From SABI01 sp963663665 (GTDB lineage: Bacteria > Spirochaetota > Spirochaetia > Sphaerochaetales > Sphaerochaetaceae), in assembly GCA_963663665.2 (NCBI GenBank), contig CAXXKP010000001.1:620001-684000 (forward strand): a stretch of 64,000 nucleotides of DNA. Direction: 5' to 3'. Under the pieces are notes generated by a model. That model searched no databases. It was not told the origin of the DNA and worked only from the letters and a program-made list of their open reading frames with translations. Both the position numbers and the translations under genes were made by a program. Shown here piece by piece: positions 16,917 through 27,119 of this stretch (position 1 is the stretch's first letter; each line of letters opens with the position of its first letter).

Positions 16917-18881
16917 ATGGAAAAAAAGATTAGAAGTTTAGACACCATAGATACTTTGCACGGAATAATCATCCATAGTTCAATTGAATCAGGGTCTATT
17001 CTTGGTCACTCAACAATCGAGAAGGATGAACCTTTTTTTATTGTTGATGCCTCTTCTGTTATAGGAAATGACTGTATCTCGGTTTATAAAGAAAATCTTC
17101 CGTTATTTGCATCTCATGCTGTAAAATATAAAGGAGAACCTGTATTAGCTCTTTTTGGCCCAGACCTTGAAAGTGTCACCATTCGAGCTCGGCAACTTGA
17201 AATAGATTACCAGAATGTAGCGACTACAATGAGCGAAAATATTTTAAAACCTCACTCTCCGATTGAATATACCTGGAATGATGTGGAGGTTTTTCGTACA
17301 CCAGAAAATACTTCATTTACTGGTAATTACGTTGATGAGAAAAACTGCTCAACAGAGGACTCTTATACAAGAGCCCAAGCATGGCAGGAGAACGATATTC
17401 TCTATGTAAGTGTACCTACACAATGGCCGTTTCATGTCCAAGATAGCGTTGCGAATGCCTGTGGAAGAACAAAGAAAAGTGTAGTCGTTATAAATGAAGA
17501 ACATTATTCTGCACATGATGAAAAACTTATTTGGCCTTCAGTTCTTGCTTCTATTGCTGCACTTGCAACTATTAAATCAATGAAAAAGGTCGTTTTATAT
17601 AGTAGAAACCCAACCTATAAAAGCCAGGTTGCAATTAAAAGAGAGACTATCCTTGATGAATCAAAAAAGCCTGTTGCAGAAGTTGTTCATGTAGATATTG
17701 ATCAAGGTGCGTACCCTCTTTTCTCTTTTGAAATGGTCCAACAGGTAATTGCAGGCTTACTTCCTTTATACCCATTGAAAGCATTCTATGCATCAATTCA
17801 AATTATAGAATCACACTCTCCCCCCTCTCATTTTTTTGGCTCTCTTGGTTATACCTCCGCTCTATTTTCAACTGAGGCTCACACCTCTGCTATTGCCCGC
17901 CATCTTAAAAAAAACCCTGCCAACTGGCGGATAAAAGAGTACTGTGAGTATGAAGAAAGAAATAGTGTTATACATACCTTGAGTATTGGCCAATTAAAAG
18001 ATTTGTTAAGTGAGACAGTTGAAGCTTCCGATTTTGCAAGACATCATGCGGTTTACTCTTTACAAAGCCAGAAGTCACAGCATCTATCTACATTCTTGAA
18101 TTACTCAAGAGGCATTGGAATTGCCTGCGGAGCAGGAATAAGCGGCTTCTCACTAGACAGTGCGCTTCACCGCGACAGCAAAATTGAGATAACCTTAGAA
18201 AATAATAGTATCATAGTAAATTCAAGTTTCTTTCCTAGTAAGAAAACAAAGACTTTATGGTATAGCGTCATCTCTGAAGAACTCTCTGTAGAACCTTCTA
18301 TCATTCACAGTGTTCCACGTAATACATCAAGTATGATAGATAGCGGGCCAGAAGTCCTTTCGCTGGATGTAGCTCGATCAATAGAGATGATACGACAGGT
18401 CTGTGCTACTATTAGGAGTAAAAGATTCCAAGAACCACTGCCTATAAGTGCCTCTGTAAGCGCCAAAAGTACTATTTCGACACCTTCTGCCAAATTTGAA
18501 AGTTCAAACTGGGGATGCCTTACTTTAGAGATTGAGATTGATACAATTACACTCACATCTGTAGCGCGCAGAGTATATGCTCGATTCTTATGTACCCATG
18601 TGATGAATAAGGAACAATTAGCATCAAAATTCCGACATGTAATATACTCAACACTATACGACTTCAACCTGATTCCTGAACACCATAATGGGGATCCTCC
18701 TCTTATAGATATTAATGTAAAAAGCTCAAATGAATCAAATATTCCCTCAAGTGCAACACAATCATTACGAGCGATGGTTTATGCCGCATATGCATCAGCA
18801 TTATCATCTGCTACCGGTGAAGAGATCTCTTCACTTTCTTTCACATCGTCGCAACATATACATTGGGGAGTCGAGACATGA
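16917..18881 (+). CDS. Divergent xanthine-dehydrogenase-like large (Moco) subunit
   Basis: 654 residues, shorter than the usual 750-800. Recognised by its N-terminal region (LHGIIIHSSIESGSILG, AVKYKGEPVLALFGPD), the VSVPTQWPFHVQDSVANACG stretch (about residues 163-183), the Moco-subunit order of segments, and its companions. Odd: where relatives carry GGGFGGK, this protein has INEEHYSAHDEK (about residues 192-203), and the usual C-terminal GVGEPP-type motif is not visible. It may bind a cofactor differently or be non-catalytic. A promoter-like TTGCGG-N17-TATTTT lies about 30 nt upstream of the start. First gene of a tight three-gene operon, divergent from ligA. Confidence 0.65.
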   Translation: MEKKIRSLDTIDTLHGIIIHSSIESGSILGHSTIEKDEPFFIVDASSVIGNDCISVYKENLPLFASHAVKYKGEPVLALFGPDLESVTIRARQLEIDYQNVATTMSENILKPHSPIEYTWNDVEVFRTPENTSFTGNYVDEKNCSTEDSYTRAQAWQENDILYVSVPTQWPFHVQDSVANACGRTKKSVVVINEEHYSAHDEKLIWPSVLASIAALATIKSMKKVVLYSRNPTYKSQVAIKRETILDESKKPVAEVVHVDIDQGAYPLFSFEMVQQVIAGLLPLYPLKAFYASIQIIESHSPPSHFFGSLGYTSALFSTEAHTSAIARHLKKNPANWRIKEYCEYEERNSVIHTLSIGQLKDLLSETVEASDFARHHAVYSLQSQKSQHLSTFLNYSRGIGIACGAGISGFSLDSALHRDSKIEITLENNSIIVNSSFFPSKKTKTLWYSVISEELSVEPSIIHSVPRNTSSMIDSGPEVLSLDVARSIEMIRQVCATIRSKRFQEPLPISASVSAKSTISTPSAKFESSNWGCLTLEIEIDTITLTSVARRVYARFLCTHVMNKEQLASKFRHVIYSTLYDFNLIPEHHNGDPPLIDINVKSSNESNIPSSATQSLRAMVYAAYASALSSATGEEISSLSFTSSQHIHWGVET

Positions 18882-19375
18882 AAATAGAATGTATCGTTGA
18901 TAGAATATCTCAAACACTCTATGTGAATAGCAACAAACCACTCAATCTTATACTTAATGAGGATGCAAACCCAACAAAGTTTATCAGCAATTGTGATGGT
19001 GAATTATGTGGGAACTGCATTGTCATGATAGATGACAAAGCTGTGCTATCTTGTCTTATACCTGCTTTTCGTATTAAAGGAAAAAATATTTTGACATTTG
19101 AAGGGTATAAAAAGACTCGTTTCTGGCACGATATTGAACGAGCTTATGATGATACTCATCTTCATCCTTGTTCGCATTGCTTTTCTTCAAAAACGTTGAT
19201 CCTTGAATCTCTCTTAAAACAAATTGTGAGAACAGGTGATATTCATCGCCACGGGATTGATGAGGAGACGATTGTAAGAGAGATGAGACTTAATAAATGT
19301 GCCTGCCTAGATGCAAAAGAGATGGTTACAATATTCCAAGCTGCAGCATCTTACCGGAGGAAACGCCGTGTTTGA
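18878..19375 (+). CDS. XDH-like [2Fe-2S] subunit
   Basis: 165-residue iron-sulfur subunit of the xanthine dehydrogenase/CO dehydrogenase small-subunit type, though divergent. Seen: plant-type cluster cysteines in NCDGELCGNCIVMIDDKAVLSC pattern (Cx4Cx2Cx11C, about residues 39-60) and the second cluster set HPCSHC (about residues 93-98) with NKCACLDA (about residues 142-149, in place of the common NLCRCTGY). All eight ligands are present. Start ATG 18878 overlaps the preceding stop (ATGA), indicating coupling. Would pass electrons between the Moco and FAD subunits. Confidence 0.8.
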   Translation: MKIECIVDRISQTLYVNSNKPLNLILNEDANPTKFISNCDGELCGNCIVMIDDKAVLSCLIPAFRIKGKNILTFEGYKKTRFWHDIERAYDDTHLHPCSHCFSSKTLILESLLKQIVRTGDIHRHGIDEETIVREMRLNKCACLDAKEMVTIFQAAASYRRKRRV

Positions 19376-20261
19376 GGGTATTAGATCTCCCACAGTTCAC
19401 ATGCCAAAAACGTTGAATGATTTAGCTCAATCAATATCGAGAGCAACAACACCTGTGTTTTTCGCTGGTGGAACGTATATCATGAGCCAAAAAAGCTACT
19501 ATCCATGTGAATTGTCATCTGCGGATATCATTTATCTTGGTTCTATTATTGAGCTTCAGCAGATAACAAGGAATGATAAATATTTAGAATTCGGGTCAAT
19601 GGTCAATTTAGAACAATTGCTCAGTGTAGGAAAGCAAGTCCTTCCTAAACTCCTCTATGATGCAATTGAGCAGACAGGAACAGAAATAATTAGGTCTCAC
19701 ATCACTATTGGAGGAGCTATCTGCATTAAACATCTTCGTTTACTTCTTTCAAGTGCTCTTACCACTCTTGATGCAGAGGTTGAAATTCGTTCTTTTTCTG
19801 TACAAAAATTAACAAGCAGATGGGTTCCATTAAAAGAGATTTATAAAACGAATGGAGAGCTTATTCTTAAGAGTCAAGAAGTAGTTACTAGAATCAGAGT
19901 CTCTTTCACAAGAGAAACCTTCTCCTATTCAATCACGGCTGAAGACCCAATAAAGAGAGCTGATGAATCAGTAATTCTCACAACAGCATGTTGGTATAAT
20001 CAATCTCTTATTACTCGTTTCCGTTTGACTCTTGTATTTCCAACATCGTTATTTCTTATTCCTGAGGAATTATCACTCATGATGAATGGAACTAATATTC
20101 CATTAACGACACATCAAATCGGAAAAGTGGTAAAAGTTGTAACAGAAAAACTTTATTCTGTCGTTGAAGAGAATATTAAACCCATTCAAATTGAGAGAGC
20201 AAAACGATGTATTGAAGCCTCGTTAGATGCTTTAAATGCTCAAGGGCTTTCAGATAGATAA
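19368..20261 (+). CDS. XDH-like FAD-binding subunit
   Basis: 297-residue FAD-binding medium subunit. Seen: PVFFAGGTYIMSQ (about residues 25-37; relatives have FAGGTDL) and the second flavin loop IRSHITIGGAICIKHLR (about residues 109-125; relatives have TIGGNLC), then a C-terminal CO-dehydrogenase-flavoprotein-like domain. GTG 19368 is chosen: CCGGAGGAAAC lies just upstream and it overlaps the FeS gene by 8 bp; the longer frame from 19311 lies inside that gene. Completes the three-subunit operon. The substrate of the complex is not predictable. Confidence 0.8.
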   Translation: MFEGIRSPTVHMPKTLNDLAQSISRATTPVFFAGGTYIMSQKSYYPCELSSADIIYLGSIIELQQITRNDKYLEFGSMVNLEQLLSVGKQVLPKLLYDAIEQTGTEIIRSHITIGGAICIKHLRLLLSSALTTLDAEVEIRSFSVQKLTSRWVPLKEIYKTNGELILKSQEVVTRIRVSFTRETFSYSITAEDPIKRADESVILTTACWYNQSLITRFRLTLVFPTSLFLIPEELSLMMNGTNIPLTTHQIGKVVKVVTEKLYSVVEENIKPIQIERAKRCIEASLDALNAQGLSDR

Positions 20262-20332
20262 CTATTTCGATAAGGACTAAAAAAATTCATCTCATTGTGG
20301 TACAATACATCCCATTCTAAGGAGTCAACTGT

Positions 20333-23300
20333 ATGCGAGAATTTGTTCATTTGCATAACCATAGCGATTTTTCACTACTTGATGGCATTGCACCTATACA
20401 TCGCTATATGGAAAAAGCAAAAGAGCTAGGTATGAAAGCACTAGCACTTACAGATCATGGGAATATGTTTGGAGCTCTTCGATTCTACCATGCTTGTAAA
20501 GCAAATAATATCAAACCAATTATTGGTTGTGAGTTTTATGTTAACCCAGAATCACACACAGCAAAATCTGTGACAATGAGTGGTTCACGTTATTACCATT
20601 TGGTATTACTTGCAATGAATGAAGAAGGATATAGAAATCTATTAACACTTAATTCTATCTCTTATACAAAAGGATTCTACTACAAACCTCGAATTGATGA
20701 TGGGTTGATAAAGACATACAACAAAGGATTAATCTGTACCTCTGCATGTTTAGGAGGAGAGATTCCAACTCTCCTAAATAACAATAATTATGAAGGAGCA
20801 AAAGATAGAGCTCTTTTTTACAATTCTATTTTTGACGATGAGAGGTATTATCTTGAACTCCAAGATCATGGCCTTCCCGAGCAAAAAAAAGTAAATGAAT
20901 TGATGATCACCTTATCGAAAGAAACAGGAATTCCTCTTGTAGCCACTAATGATATCCATTTTATTGAGCAGTCCGATGCAAATGCGCAAGATATTGCAGT
21001 TTGTATTGGAACAAATAAGAAAAAAAGTGATCCAGATAGAATGCAGTTTGTTTCTGATCAATTCTATGTAAAAAGTGGGGATGAGATGTATGAACTATTC
21101 TCTCATGTCCCAGAGGCAATTGAAAATAGCGTAAAGATAGCTAATAAAACTAATCTTACTATAAACTTACCAGGACCATTATTACCAGATTATGAAATTC
21201 CACCAGAGTTCTCGTCTGACAGTGAATACATGAGGCATCTTGCAAATGATGGATTAGCTAAACGATACCCAGAGGTAACACTAGATCTACAAGAGAGACT
21301 CGATTATGAACTTGATGTTATCATTAGTATGGGTTTTACCGGTTATTTTCTCATCGTATGGGATTTCATTCACTGGGCTAAAGAACATGGTATTCCAGTC
21401 GGGCCTGGAAGAGGTAGTGGAGCTGGGTCCTTAGTTGCCTATTCAATGACTATAACAGATATCGATCCAATAAAATATAATTTGATCTTTGAACGATTCC
21501 TTAATCCAGAACGAGTCTCAATGCCAGATTTTGATATAGACTTCTGCTTTGAGCGGCGGCAAGAGGTCATTGATTATGTTACTACCAAGTATGGAACATC
21601 TCGTGTAGCCCAGATAGCTACTTTTGGAACACTTAAGGTAAAGCAGGTGTTAAAAGATGTAGCTCGAGTACTCGATATTCCTTTTACTGAGGCAACAGAA
21701 ATCGTTAACCTCGTGCCAGATTCTCTTCCTCCTGAGAAAGAGGGTGATAAGCCCCCCAAACTAACAGTTCAAGGTGTAATAAATTATAGGCCTGAAATTA
21801 GAGAACTCATTGCAAAAGGTGGAGTCTATTCCGAACTATTTGATGTTGCAAAGCGTCTTGAAGGATTAAATCGCCATATATCGACACATGCAGCCGGTGT
21901 CGTAATAGGCAAAAGTGAAATTTCTAATTATGTCCCCCTCTATTTTGAGCCAAAAACAAATCTAGTATCAACCCAATATACTATGGATATGCTAGAAGAA
22001 TGTGGACTTGTAAAGATGGACTTCCTAGGTTTAAAAACACTCACCCTTATTCAACATGCCGAAGAAATTATTAGAGCTAGGATTCCCAATTTTACAATAA
22101 CGAATATCGATGAACATGATGAAAAAACGTACGCTATGTTATGTGAAGGGGAAAGTAGTGGCGTCTTTCAGTTTGAAAGCCCTGGAATGAGAAAAATTCT
22201 AAAAGATGCAAAACCTAATTCGATTGAAGACCTGGTCGCCTTAAATGCCCTCTATCGTCCAGGACCAATGGCTTATATCCCTAAATATGTTGATTCTAAA
22301 AATGGGAAAGCTGTAATTGAATATTCTCATCCAGATTTAGAACCTCCCTTAAAAACGACTTATGGCGTAATTGTATACCAAGAGCAGGTAATGGAAGTAG
22401 CCCAAATTATTGCTGGCTATTCGATGGGAAACGCAGATCTTTTACGCCGAGCAATGGGAAAGAAAAAAGCCGATGTAATGGCGAAGGAAAAAGAAAATTT
22501 TATTAATGGAGCTCAAAAAAAAGGATACTCCAAACAGATAGCCGAAGATATTTTCGAGATGCTCCTTCCTTTTGCAGGCTATGGTTTTAATAAATCTCAT
22601 GCTGCAGCTTATTCAGTTGTCGCTTATCAGACTGCATTTCTAAAAGCGAATTTCCCTGCCGAGTTCATGGCAGCGAACTTAACGAATGAAATGAATTCAC
22701 CAGATAAATTCTCTATATACCTAGCAGATACAAAATCAATGGGACTTACCATCGCCCCTCCTTCCATCAACAATTCAAATAGACAATTCAGCGTGGTTAA
22801 TGGGACAATCATCTACGGATTACAGGGGATAAAGAATGTAGGTTCTGCAGCAGTAGAGAATATCTTGAAAGAGAGAGGAGAAAAGGGTCCGTATACATCA
22901 TTCCTTGACTTCCTGTATCGTAGTGAGCCAAAAGTCCTTAATACCCGACTCATTGAATCGCTCATTCTTTCTGGTGCCTTTGATGAATTAGGTACAAACA
23001 GACCTACTCTTCTAGCTAATGCAGAAAATGCTATAAAACACGCCCAGAAAAGGAAAGAAAGTAGTGCTTTTGGCCAAGTTTCACTTTTTGACGCAGATGA
23101 AGAAGCATCCATGGAAACGTTCAACATGGAAGAATACGAAGATTCAACACTTCTAGAAAAACTAGATACGGAGAAACAATTATTAGGATTCTACGTCTCT
23201 GGACACCCAATGGATATGTACAAAGAGGCTTGGACTAGATCTGTTACAGTAAATTTAAATTCTCCTGAGAAAATCCCCACATCTAGAAGCCTTAACCTTG

Positions 23301-23827
23301 TAGCGATGGTAACTAGTATAAAGGAACATATAACTCAAGGAGGAAAAGGGAAAAGAATGGCATTCTTACAACTTAGTGATTTTAATGGAGAAGTGAATGC
23401 TGTTGTCCTCCCTCAGACATGGGAAGGTAATCAAGATAAAGTTAAGGTAGATTCAATATTTGGTTTCATTGGTCAATTTGAGCTAAGGAAGGGAGAACTC
23501 TCTTACAGAGTGGATACAATTACCGAACCAGAAGCTCTCCCTCCGGCAGCACTTAGAGAAGCACATATTACTCTTATTAGAGAGTTGTGTACGACTAAGG
23601 AACTTCATAGTATTATGGATTCATGTATTACTTACAATGGGAATTTACACTTGTTTCTTCATGTGAAAGATAATATTGTCGATTCAGAAGAAACTGACGA
23701 TGAATCTCTAAAAGAACAACACGAACAAGTGGTAAAGGCTGGCCGAGAATTTTCAGTTGCCTATAGCCCTGAATTTATTGCTACAATGAAAGATTATCAA
23801 GCAATTAATGATATCTGGTTCATATAA
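20333..23827 (+). CDS. dnaE: DNA polymerase III alpha subunit
   Basis: Replicative polymerase, 1164 residues. Seen: N-terminal PHP domain (HLHNHSDFSLLDG, TDHGNMFGALRFY), the catalytic aspartates in MPDFDIDFCFERR (about residues 397-409), GPGRGSGAGSLVAY (about residue 360), helix-hairpin-helix region, and a C-terminal OB-fold (LNLVAMVTSIKEH onward). The polymerase core is complete. ATG 20333 has AAGGAG upstream; a TACAAT -10-like box lies at 20301-20306. Its 3' end runs into the yggT-like gene 16 bp away, leading a five-gene rightward cluster. Confidence 0.97.
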   Translation: MREFVHLHNHSDFSLLDGIAPIHRYMEKAKELGMKALALTDHGNMFGALRFYHACKANNIKPIIGCEFYVNPESHTAKSVTMSGSRYYHLVLLAMNEEGYRNLLTLNSISYTKGFYYKPRIDDGLIKTYNKGLICTSACLGGEIPTLLNNNNYEGAKDRALFYNSIFDDERYYLELQDHGLPEQKKVNELMITLSKETGIPLVATNDIHFIEQSDANAQDIAVCIGTNKKKSDPDRMQFVSDQFYVKSGDEMYELFSHVPEAIENSVKIANKTNLTINLPGPLLPDYEIPPEFSSDSEYMRHLANDGLAKRYPEVTLDLQERLDYELDVIISMGFTGYFLIVWDFIHWAKEHGIPVGPGRGSGAGSLVAYSMTITDIDPIKYNLIFERFLNPERVSMPDFDIDFCFERRQEVIDYVTTKYGTSRVAQIATFGTLKVKQVLKDVARVLDIPFTEATEIVNLVPDSLPPEKEGDKPPKLTVQGVINYRPEIRELIAKGGVYSELFDVAKRLEGLNRHISTHAAGVVIGKSEISNYVPLYFEPKTNLVSTQYTMDMLEECGLVKMDFLGLKTLTLIQHAEEIIRARIPNFTITNIDEHDEKTYAMLCEGESSGVFQFESPGMRKILKDAKPNSIEDLVALNALYRPGPMAYIPKYVDSKNGKAVIEYSHPDLEPPLKTTYGVIVYQEQVMEVAQIIAGYSMGNADLLRRAMGKKKADVMAKEKENFINGAQKKGYSKQIAEDIFEMLLPFAGYGFNKSHAAAYSVVAYQTAFLKANFPAEFMAANLTNEMNSPDKFSIYLADTKSMGLTIAPPSINNSNRQFSVVNGTIIYGLQGIKNVGSAAVENILKERGEKGPYTSFLDFLYRSEPKVLNTRLIESLILSGAFDELGTNRPTLLANAENAIKHAQKRKESSAFGQVSLFDADEEASMETFNMEEYEDSTLLEKLDTEKQLLGFYVSGHPMDMYKEAWTRSVTVNLNSPEKIPTSRSLNLVAMVTSIKEHITQGGKGKRMAFLQLSDFNGEVNAVVLPQTWEGNQDKVKVDSIFGFIGQFELRKGELSYRVDTITEPEALPPAALREAHITLIRELCTTKELHSIMDSCITYNGNLHLFLHVKDNIVDSEETDDESLKEQHEQVVKAGREFSVAYSPEFIATMKDYQAINDIWFI

Positions 23828-23843
23828 AAAAGGAGTGAATGGA

Positions 23844-24443
23844 ATGAAAGAAGTTGCACGGATGCTATCTCTACTATTATCTATTTATAATTTTCTAATT
23901 ATCATACGTATTTTTAGTAGCTGGATAGAGCCCTTCAGAAAGATTGCAAGTGGTGGAATTATGGATTTTATCGCAAATATAACAGATCCATTCCTTAACA
24001 TTTTTAGAAAAATAAAATTCATGCAGTATGGTCGGTTAGATTTTTCTGTATTATTAGCTTTTATGAGTATCTCAGTAGCTCAAAATCTTTTACTCGTATT
24101 CTCTACTACAGGGAAAATGACATTAGGATTCGCTCTTGGAACTATCCTCGATTCTCTTTGGAGATCATTAGGCTCGCTTCTTCTCGGGATACTAATTATT
24201 TTACTCATCATCCGTATTTTCCTCTCATACAAGAAGACCCCTAATTCAATACAATATATTCAACTTTTAGACCAATGGCTAAGTAAAGTTCTTAACACTT
24301 TTCATAGCATAATATTCTCAGGGAAGGAAGTTTCGGATAGAACTCTTTTGTTCACATCTTTAGGAGTAAGTATCACAGTGTATGTTTTAATAATGCAACT
24401 TGTGAGAATCGGTGTTCAAGCTCTCTACAAACTTCCTTTTTAG
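23844..24443 (+). CDS. Double YggT-domain membrane protein
   Basis: 199-residue integral membrane protein with two YGGT modules. Seen: ARMLSLLLSIYNFLIIIRIFSSWIEPF (first) and LLLGILIILLIIRIFLSYKKTPN (second), each followed by the D-P-F/D-Q-W type amphipathic segment; four helices in all. ATG 23844 follows AAGGAGTGAATGGA. Sits between dnaE and recG. YggT proteins are linked in various bacteria to membrane or division functions, but no activity is established. Confidence 0.8.
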   Translation: MKEVARMLSLLLSIYNFLIIIRIFSSWIEPFRKIASGGIMDFIANITDPFLNIFRKIKFMQYGRLDFSVLLAFMSISVAQNLLLVFSTTGKMTLGFALGTILDSLWRSLGSLLLGILIILLIIRIFLSYKKTPNSIQYIQLLDQWLSKVLNTFHSIIFSGKEVSDRTLLFTSLGVSITVYVLIMQLVRIGVQALYKLPF

Positions 24444-24453
24444 AGGTCTTTAA

Positions 24454-26529
24454 GTGTATGTAAGAAATCTCAACACATTAGTCAGCACACTCAGTGGGGT
24501 CGGCAAGCAGATAAATGAAGCTTATCAAAACCTCGCTGTCAAAACTTTTGGAGATTTATTACAACTCGTACCTCGAAACTACGAAGACAGAACAACAATT
24601 ACACCACTAGCTCATATTCCTGATGGCTCTTTTGCCAATACAATTGTTGAGGTCGTCTCTCATTCCTATTTCGGTTTCAATAAGAAAAGAACTCTAAAAG
24701 TTGTCATTCAAGATATTAGTGGCAAGGGAGATGCTCGCGCCTCATTATTATGCTTTAATCGAAATTTCTTAGAAAAAGTATTGCGAGTTAAAAGTAAATT
24801 CTATCTCTATGGTCAATTTACATATCACTATAATGAATTACAAAGTTCGCAATTTGAAATGGTTCCTCTTGGCGATGACCTTGAGCATATAGAGGCATTT
24901 GGAAAACTCCTACCAATCTATCCCTTATCAGGAAGATTAAATCAAACACTTATTCGCAAACATGTTTCCTTTATATTCTCTCAGATACACGATCTAGAGA
25001 ACGAACTACCCGGATTTCTCATAGAGAAGTACAATCTCCTTCCTACCCACCAGGCAATTAGCAACCTTCATAATCCATTGAATAAAGATGATATAACCAA
25101 AGCGGAGCAGACTCTTGCTTTTACTGAGCTCTTGTATCTCTTTCTTGCTATAACAAAAAAGAAAAGTATCGATAATAAAACTATTTCCTCTCCAATTACC
25201 TACAGTTCTCTAGAAAAAAAGTGTATCGCTTCTTTTCCATTTTCTCTCACACAAGATCAAGAAAAAGTATTAGAAGAGATAAAAAGAGAATTATCTACTC
25301 AAACCGCAATGAATAGAATTCTTCAAGGAGATGTGGGCTCAGGAAAAACTCTTGTGGCGTGGATTTCGGCTCTTCATGTTATCGCAAAGGGGGGACAAGT
25401 TGCATTTATGGCTCCAACAGAACTTCTTTCCCGTCAACATGCCGAACAAGCGGCTCTTTATTTAGAACCATTGGGAGTACGCATAGCGCTCTTCACAGGA
25501 AATGTAAAAAACAAAGCAAGGAAATACTTGTTAGAAGCTTTAAAAAATCATGAAATAGACATTGCAATTGGAACTCATGCCCTTTTTTCGAATGAAGTAG
25601 AGTTTGCAAATCTGTCCTATATCATCATAGATGAACAACACCGCTTTGGAGTTGTTCAAAGAACCTCCCTCCTTGCTAAAGGGAATACTCCTGATGTTTT
25701 GATGATGAGTGCAACTCCTATCCCACGATCTCTTGCGCTTACAGTCTTTGGCGATATGAACCTCAGTACAATTAGAGAAATGCCATTAGGAAGGATCCCC
25801 ATCATTACCTATCTTGTAGCACACGAGAGTAGAAAAAGAATGTATGAGTCTGTTGGTGTTGAATTCAAACGTAATCATCAAGCATATTTTGTTTACCCTC
25901 GCATCGATGACAAAGGAGAGTCAACCTTAAGGGATGTGACTACGATGTTCGATTACCTAAAGGAAGTCTATCCTGGAATTCCGAGTGCTCTCATACACAG
26001 CAGATTAGATGAGAATGAGAAGATCTCAATTATTAGAAGATTCAGAAATAAAGAGATCATGTATGTGGTTAGCACGAGTGTTGTCGAGGTGGGACTTGAT
26101 ATCCCTCAAGCAACAGTAATGGTAATAGAGCACGCTGAGAGGTTTGGCCTCTCCGCACTCCATCAGCTACGAGGTAGAGTTGGTAGATCTACTCTGCAAT
26201 CCTATTGTTTTCTTGTGTATGAAACCCCTCTCTCAGATGATGCGATGAAACGATTGAAGGTATTAAAAGAATCAAATGATGGATTCTATATAGCTGAGCA
26301 GGATCTTATGATACGAGGACCTGGGGAGGTTGTGGGAACGAAACAATCTGGTTTCTTAAAGCTTAAATTTGCTTCTCTCACAAGCAACATTGAACTTTTA
26401 ACTACAGTGAAAAAGGAAGTTGAACAAATAGTAGAAGAGGATGAAGGCTTACTCCTCCTTAAACATGCACCAATAAGAAAAGTCCTTATTGAGGCTCCTT
26501 ATTTTACCGAACAAGAGGAAAATGAATAG
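24454..26529 (+). CDS. recG: ATP-dependent DNA helicase RecG
   Basis: Branch-migration helicase acting on stalled forks and recombination junctions; 691 residues. Seen: N-terminal wedge/OB domain, Walker A GDVGSGKT (about residue 291), DEQH box (IIIDEQHRFG, about residue 392), MSATPIPRSLALT motif III, and the C-terminal helicase domain with SVVEVGLDIPQA and HQLRGRVGRS. Start GTG 24454 has AGAGG eight bases upstream. Ten bp after the YggT gene, so co-transcribed with dnaE is likely. Confidence 0.96.
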   Translation: MYVRNLNTLVSTLSGVGKQINEAYQNLAVKTFGDLLQLVPRNYEDRTTITPLAHIPDGSFANTIVEVVSHSYFGFNKKRTLKVVIQDISGKGDARASLLCFNRNFLEKVLRVKSKFYLYGQFTYHYNELQSSQFEMVPLGDDLEHIEAFGKLLPIYPLSGRLNQTLIRKHVSFIFSQIHDLENELPGFLIEKYNLLPTHQAISNLHNPLNKDDITKAEQTLAFTELLYLFLAITKKKSIDNKTISSPITYSSLEKKCIASFPFSLTQDQEKVLEEIKRELSTQTAMNRILQGDVGSGKTLVAWISALHVIAKGGQVAFMAPTELLSRQHAEQAALYLEPLGVRIALFTGNVKNKARKYLLEALKNHEIDIAIGTHALFSNEVEFANLSYIIIDEQHRFGVVQRTSLLAKGNTPDVLMMSATPIPRSLALTVFGDMNLSTIREMPLGRIPIITYLVAHESRKRMYESVGVEFKRNHQAYFVYPRIDDKGESTLRDVTTMFDYLKEVYPGIPSALIHSRLDENEKISIIRRFRNKEIMYVVSTSVVEVGLDIPQATVMVIEHAERFGLSALHQLRGRVGRSTLQSYCFLVYETPLSDDAMKRLKVLKESNDGFYIAEQDLMIRGPGEVVGTKQSGFLKLKFASLTSNIELLTTVKKEVEQIVEEDEGLLLLKHAPIRKVLIEAPYFTEQEENE

Positions 26530-26535
26530 GTTGTG

Positions 26536-26564
26536 TTGCTTTTTTCCCTTCACTTTCGTACAGT
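26536..26564 (+). promoter_or_regulatory. Promoter before rsmD, near-leaderless
   Basis: TTGCTT (26536-26541), 17-bp spacer, TACAGT (26559-26564), nine nucleotides before ATG 26574. No Shine-Dalgarno is present. It would give a leader of about 0-3 nt. Confidence 0.4.
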
Positions 26565-26573
26565 ATAGCTACT

Positions 26574-27116
26574 ATGAGAATAACATCAGGAAAATATCGA
26601 GGTAGAGTAATTACCTGTCCACCTGGAGAAATAAGACCAGCAATGGATAGGATGAGGGAATCTATGTTTTCTATTTTAGGAGATATGTATCATCTCTCAT
26701 TTTTAGATCTTTTTTCTGGAAGTGGCCTTGTCGGAATCGAAGCTGCCTCAAGAGAAGCACAGCCTGTCCATTTAGTAGAGATGGATAGATTAAAGAAAGA
26801 AACAATTTTAAAAAATATCTCAATTGTTAATCCACCAATTACATTGTTCATGGCTAATGTATTTCGTTTCATTCCTACTGCAAAAATCTCGTATGATATT
26901 GTATATGCCGATCCTCCTTTTCCAATGAAAGATAAGGTTTCCATTATTCAGGCTGCCGATAAAAAACAGCTTGTATCCAGGGGGGGCCTTTTCATTATCC
27001 ATTACCCAAGGGAAGAAAAATCATTACTTCCCTCGCAAATAGGAACCCTTACTCTCATTGATGAAAGAAGCTATGGAAGAAGTTTGCTCAATTTTTATAA
27101 AAACGGAGATGTGTAA
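26574..27116 (+). CDS. rsmD: 16S rRNA (guanine-966-N2)-methyltransferase
   Basis: SAM-dependent methyltransferase modifying G966 of 16S rRNA. Seen: N-terminal MRITSGKYRGR, the SAM loop FLDLFSGSGLVGIEA (about residues 43-57) and the catalytic YADPPF (about residues 110-115). 180 residues, normal. No ribosome site precedes the ATG; a promoter-like sequence ends nine bases before it. Followed 3 bp later by the thioesterase gene. Confidence 0.93.
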   Translation: MRITSGKYRGRVITCPPGEIRPAMDRMRESMFSILGDMYHLSFLDLFSGSGLVGIEAASREAQPVHLVEMDRLKKETILKNISIVNPPITLFMANVFRFIPTAKISYDIVYADPPFPMKDKVSIIQAADKKQLVSRGGLFIIHYPREEKSLLPSQIGTLTLIDERSYGRSLLNFYKNGDV

Positions 27117-27119
27117 TAG

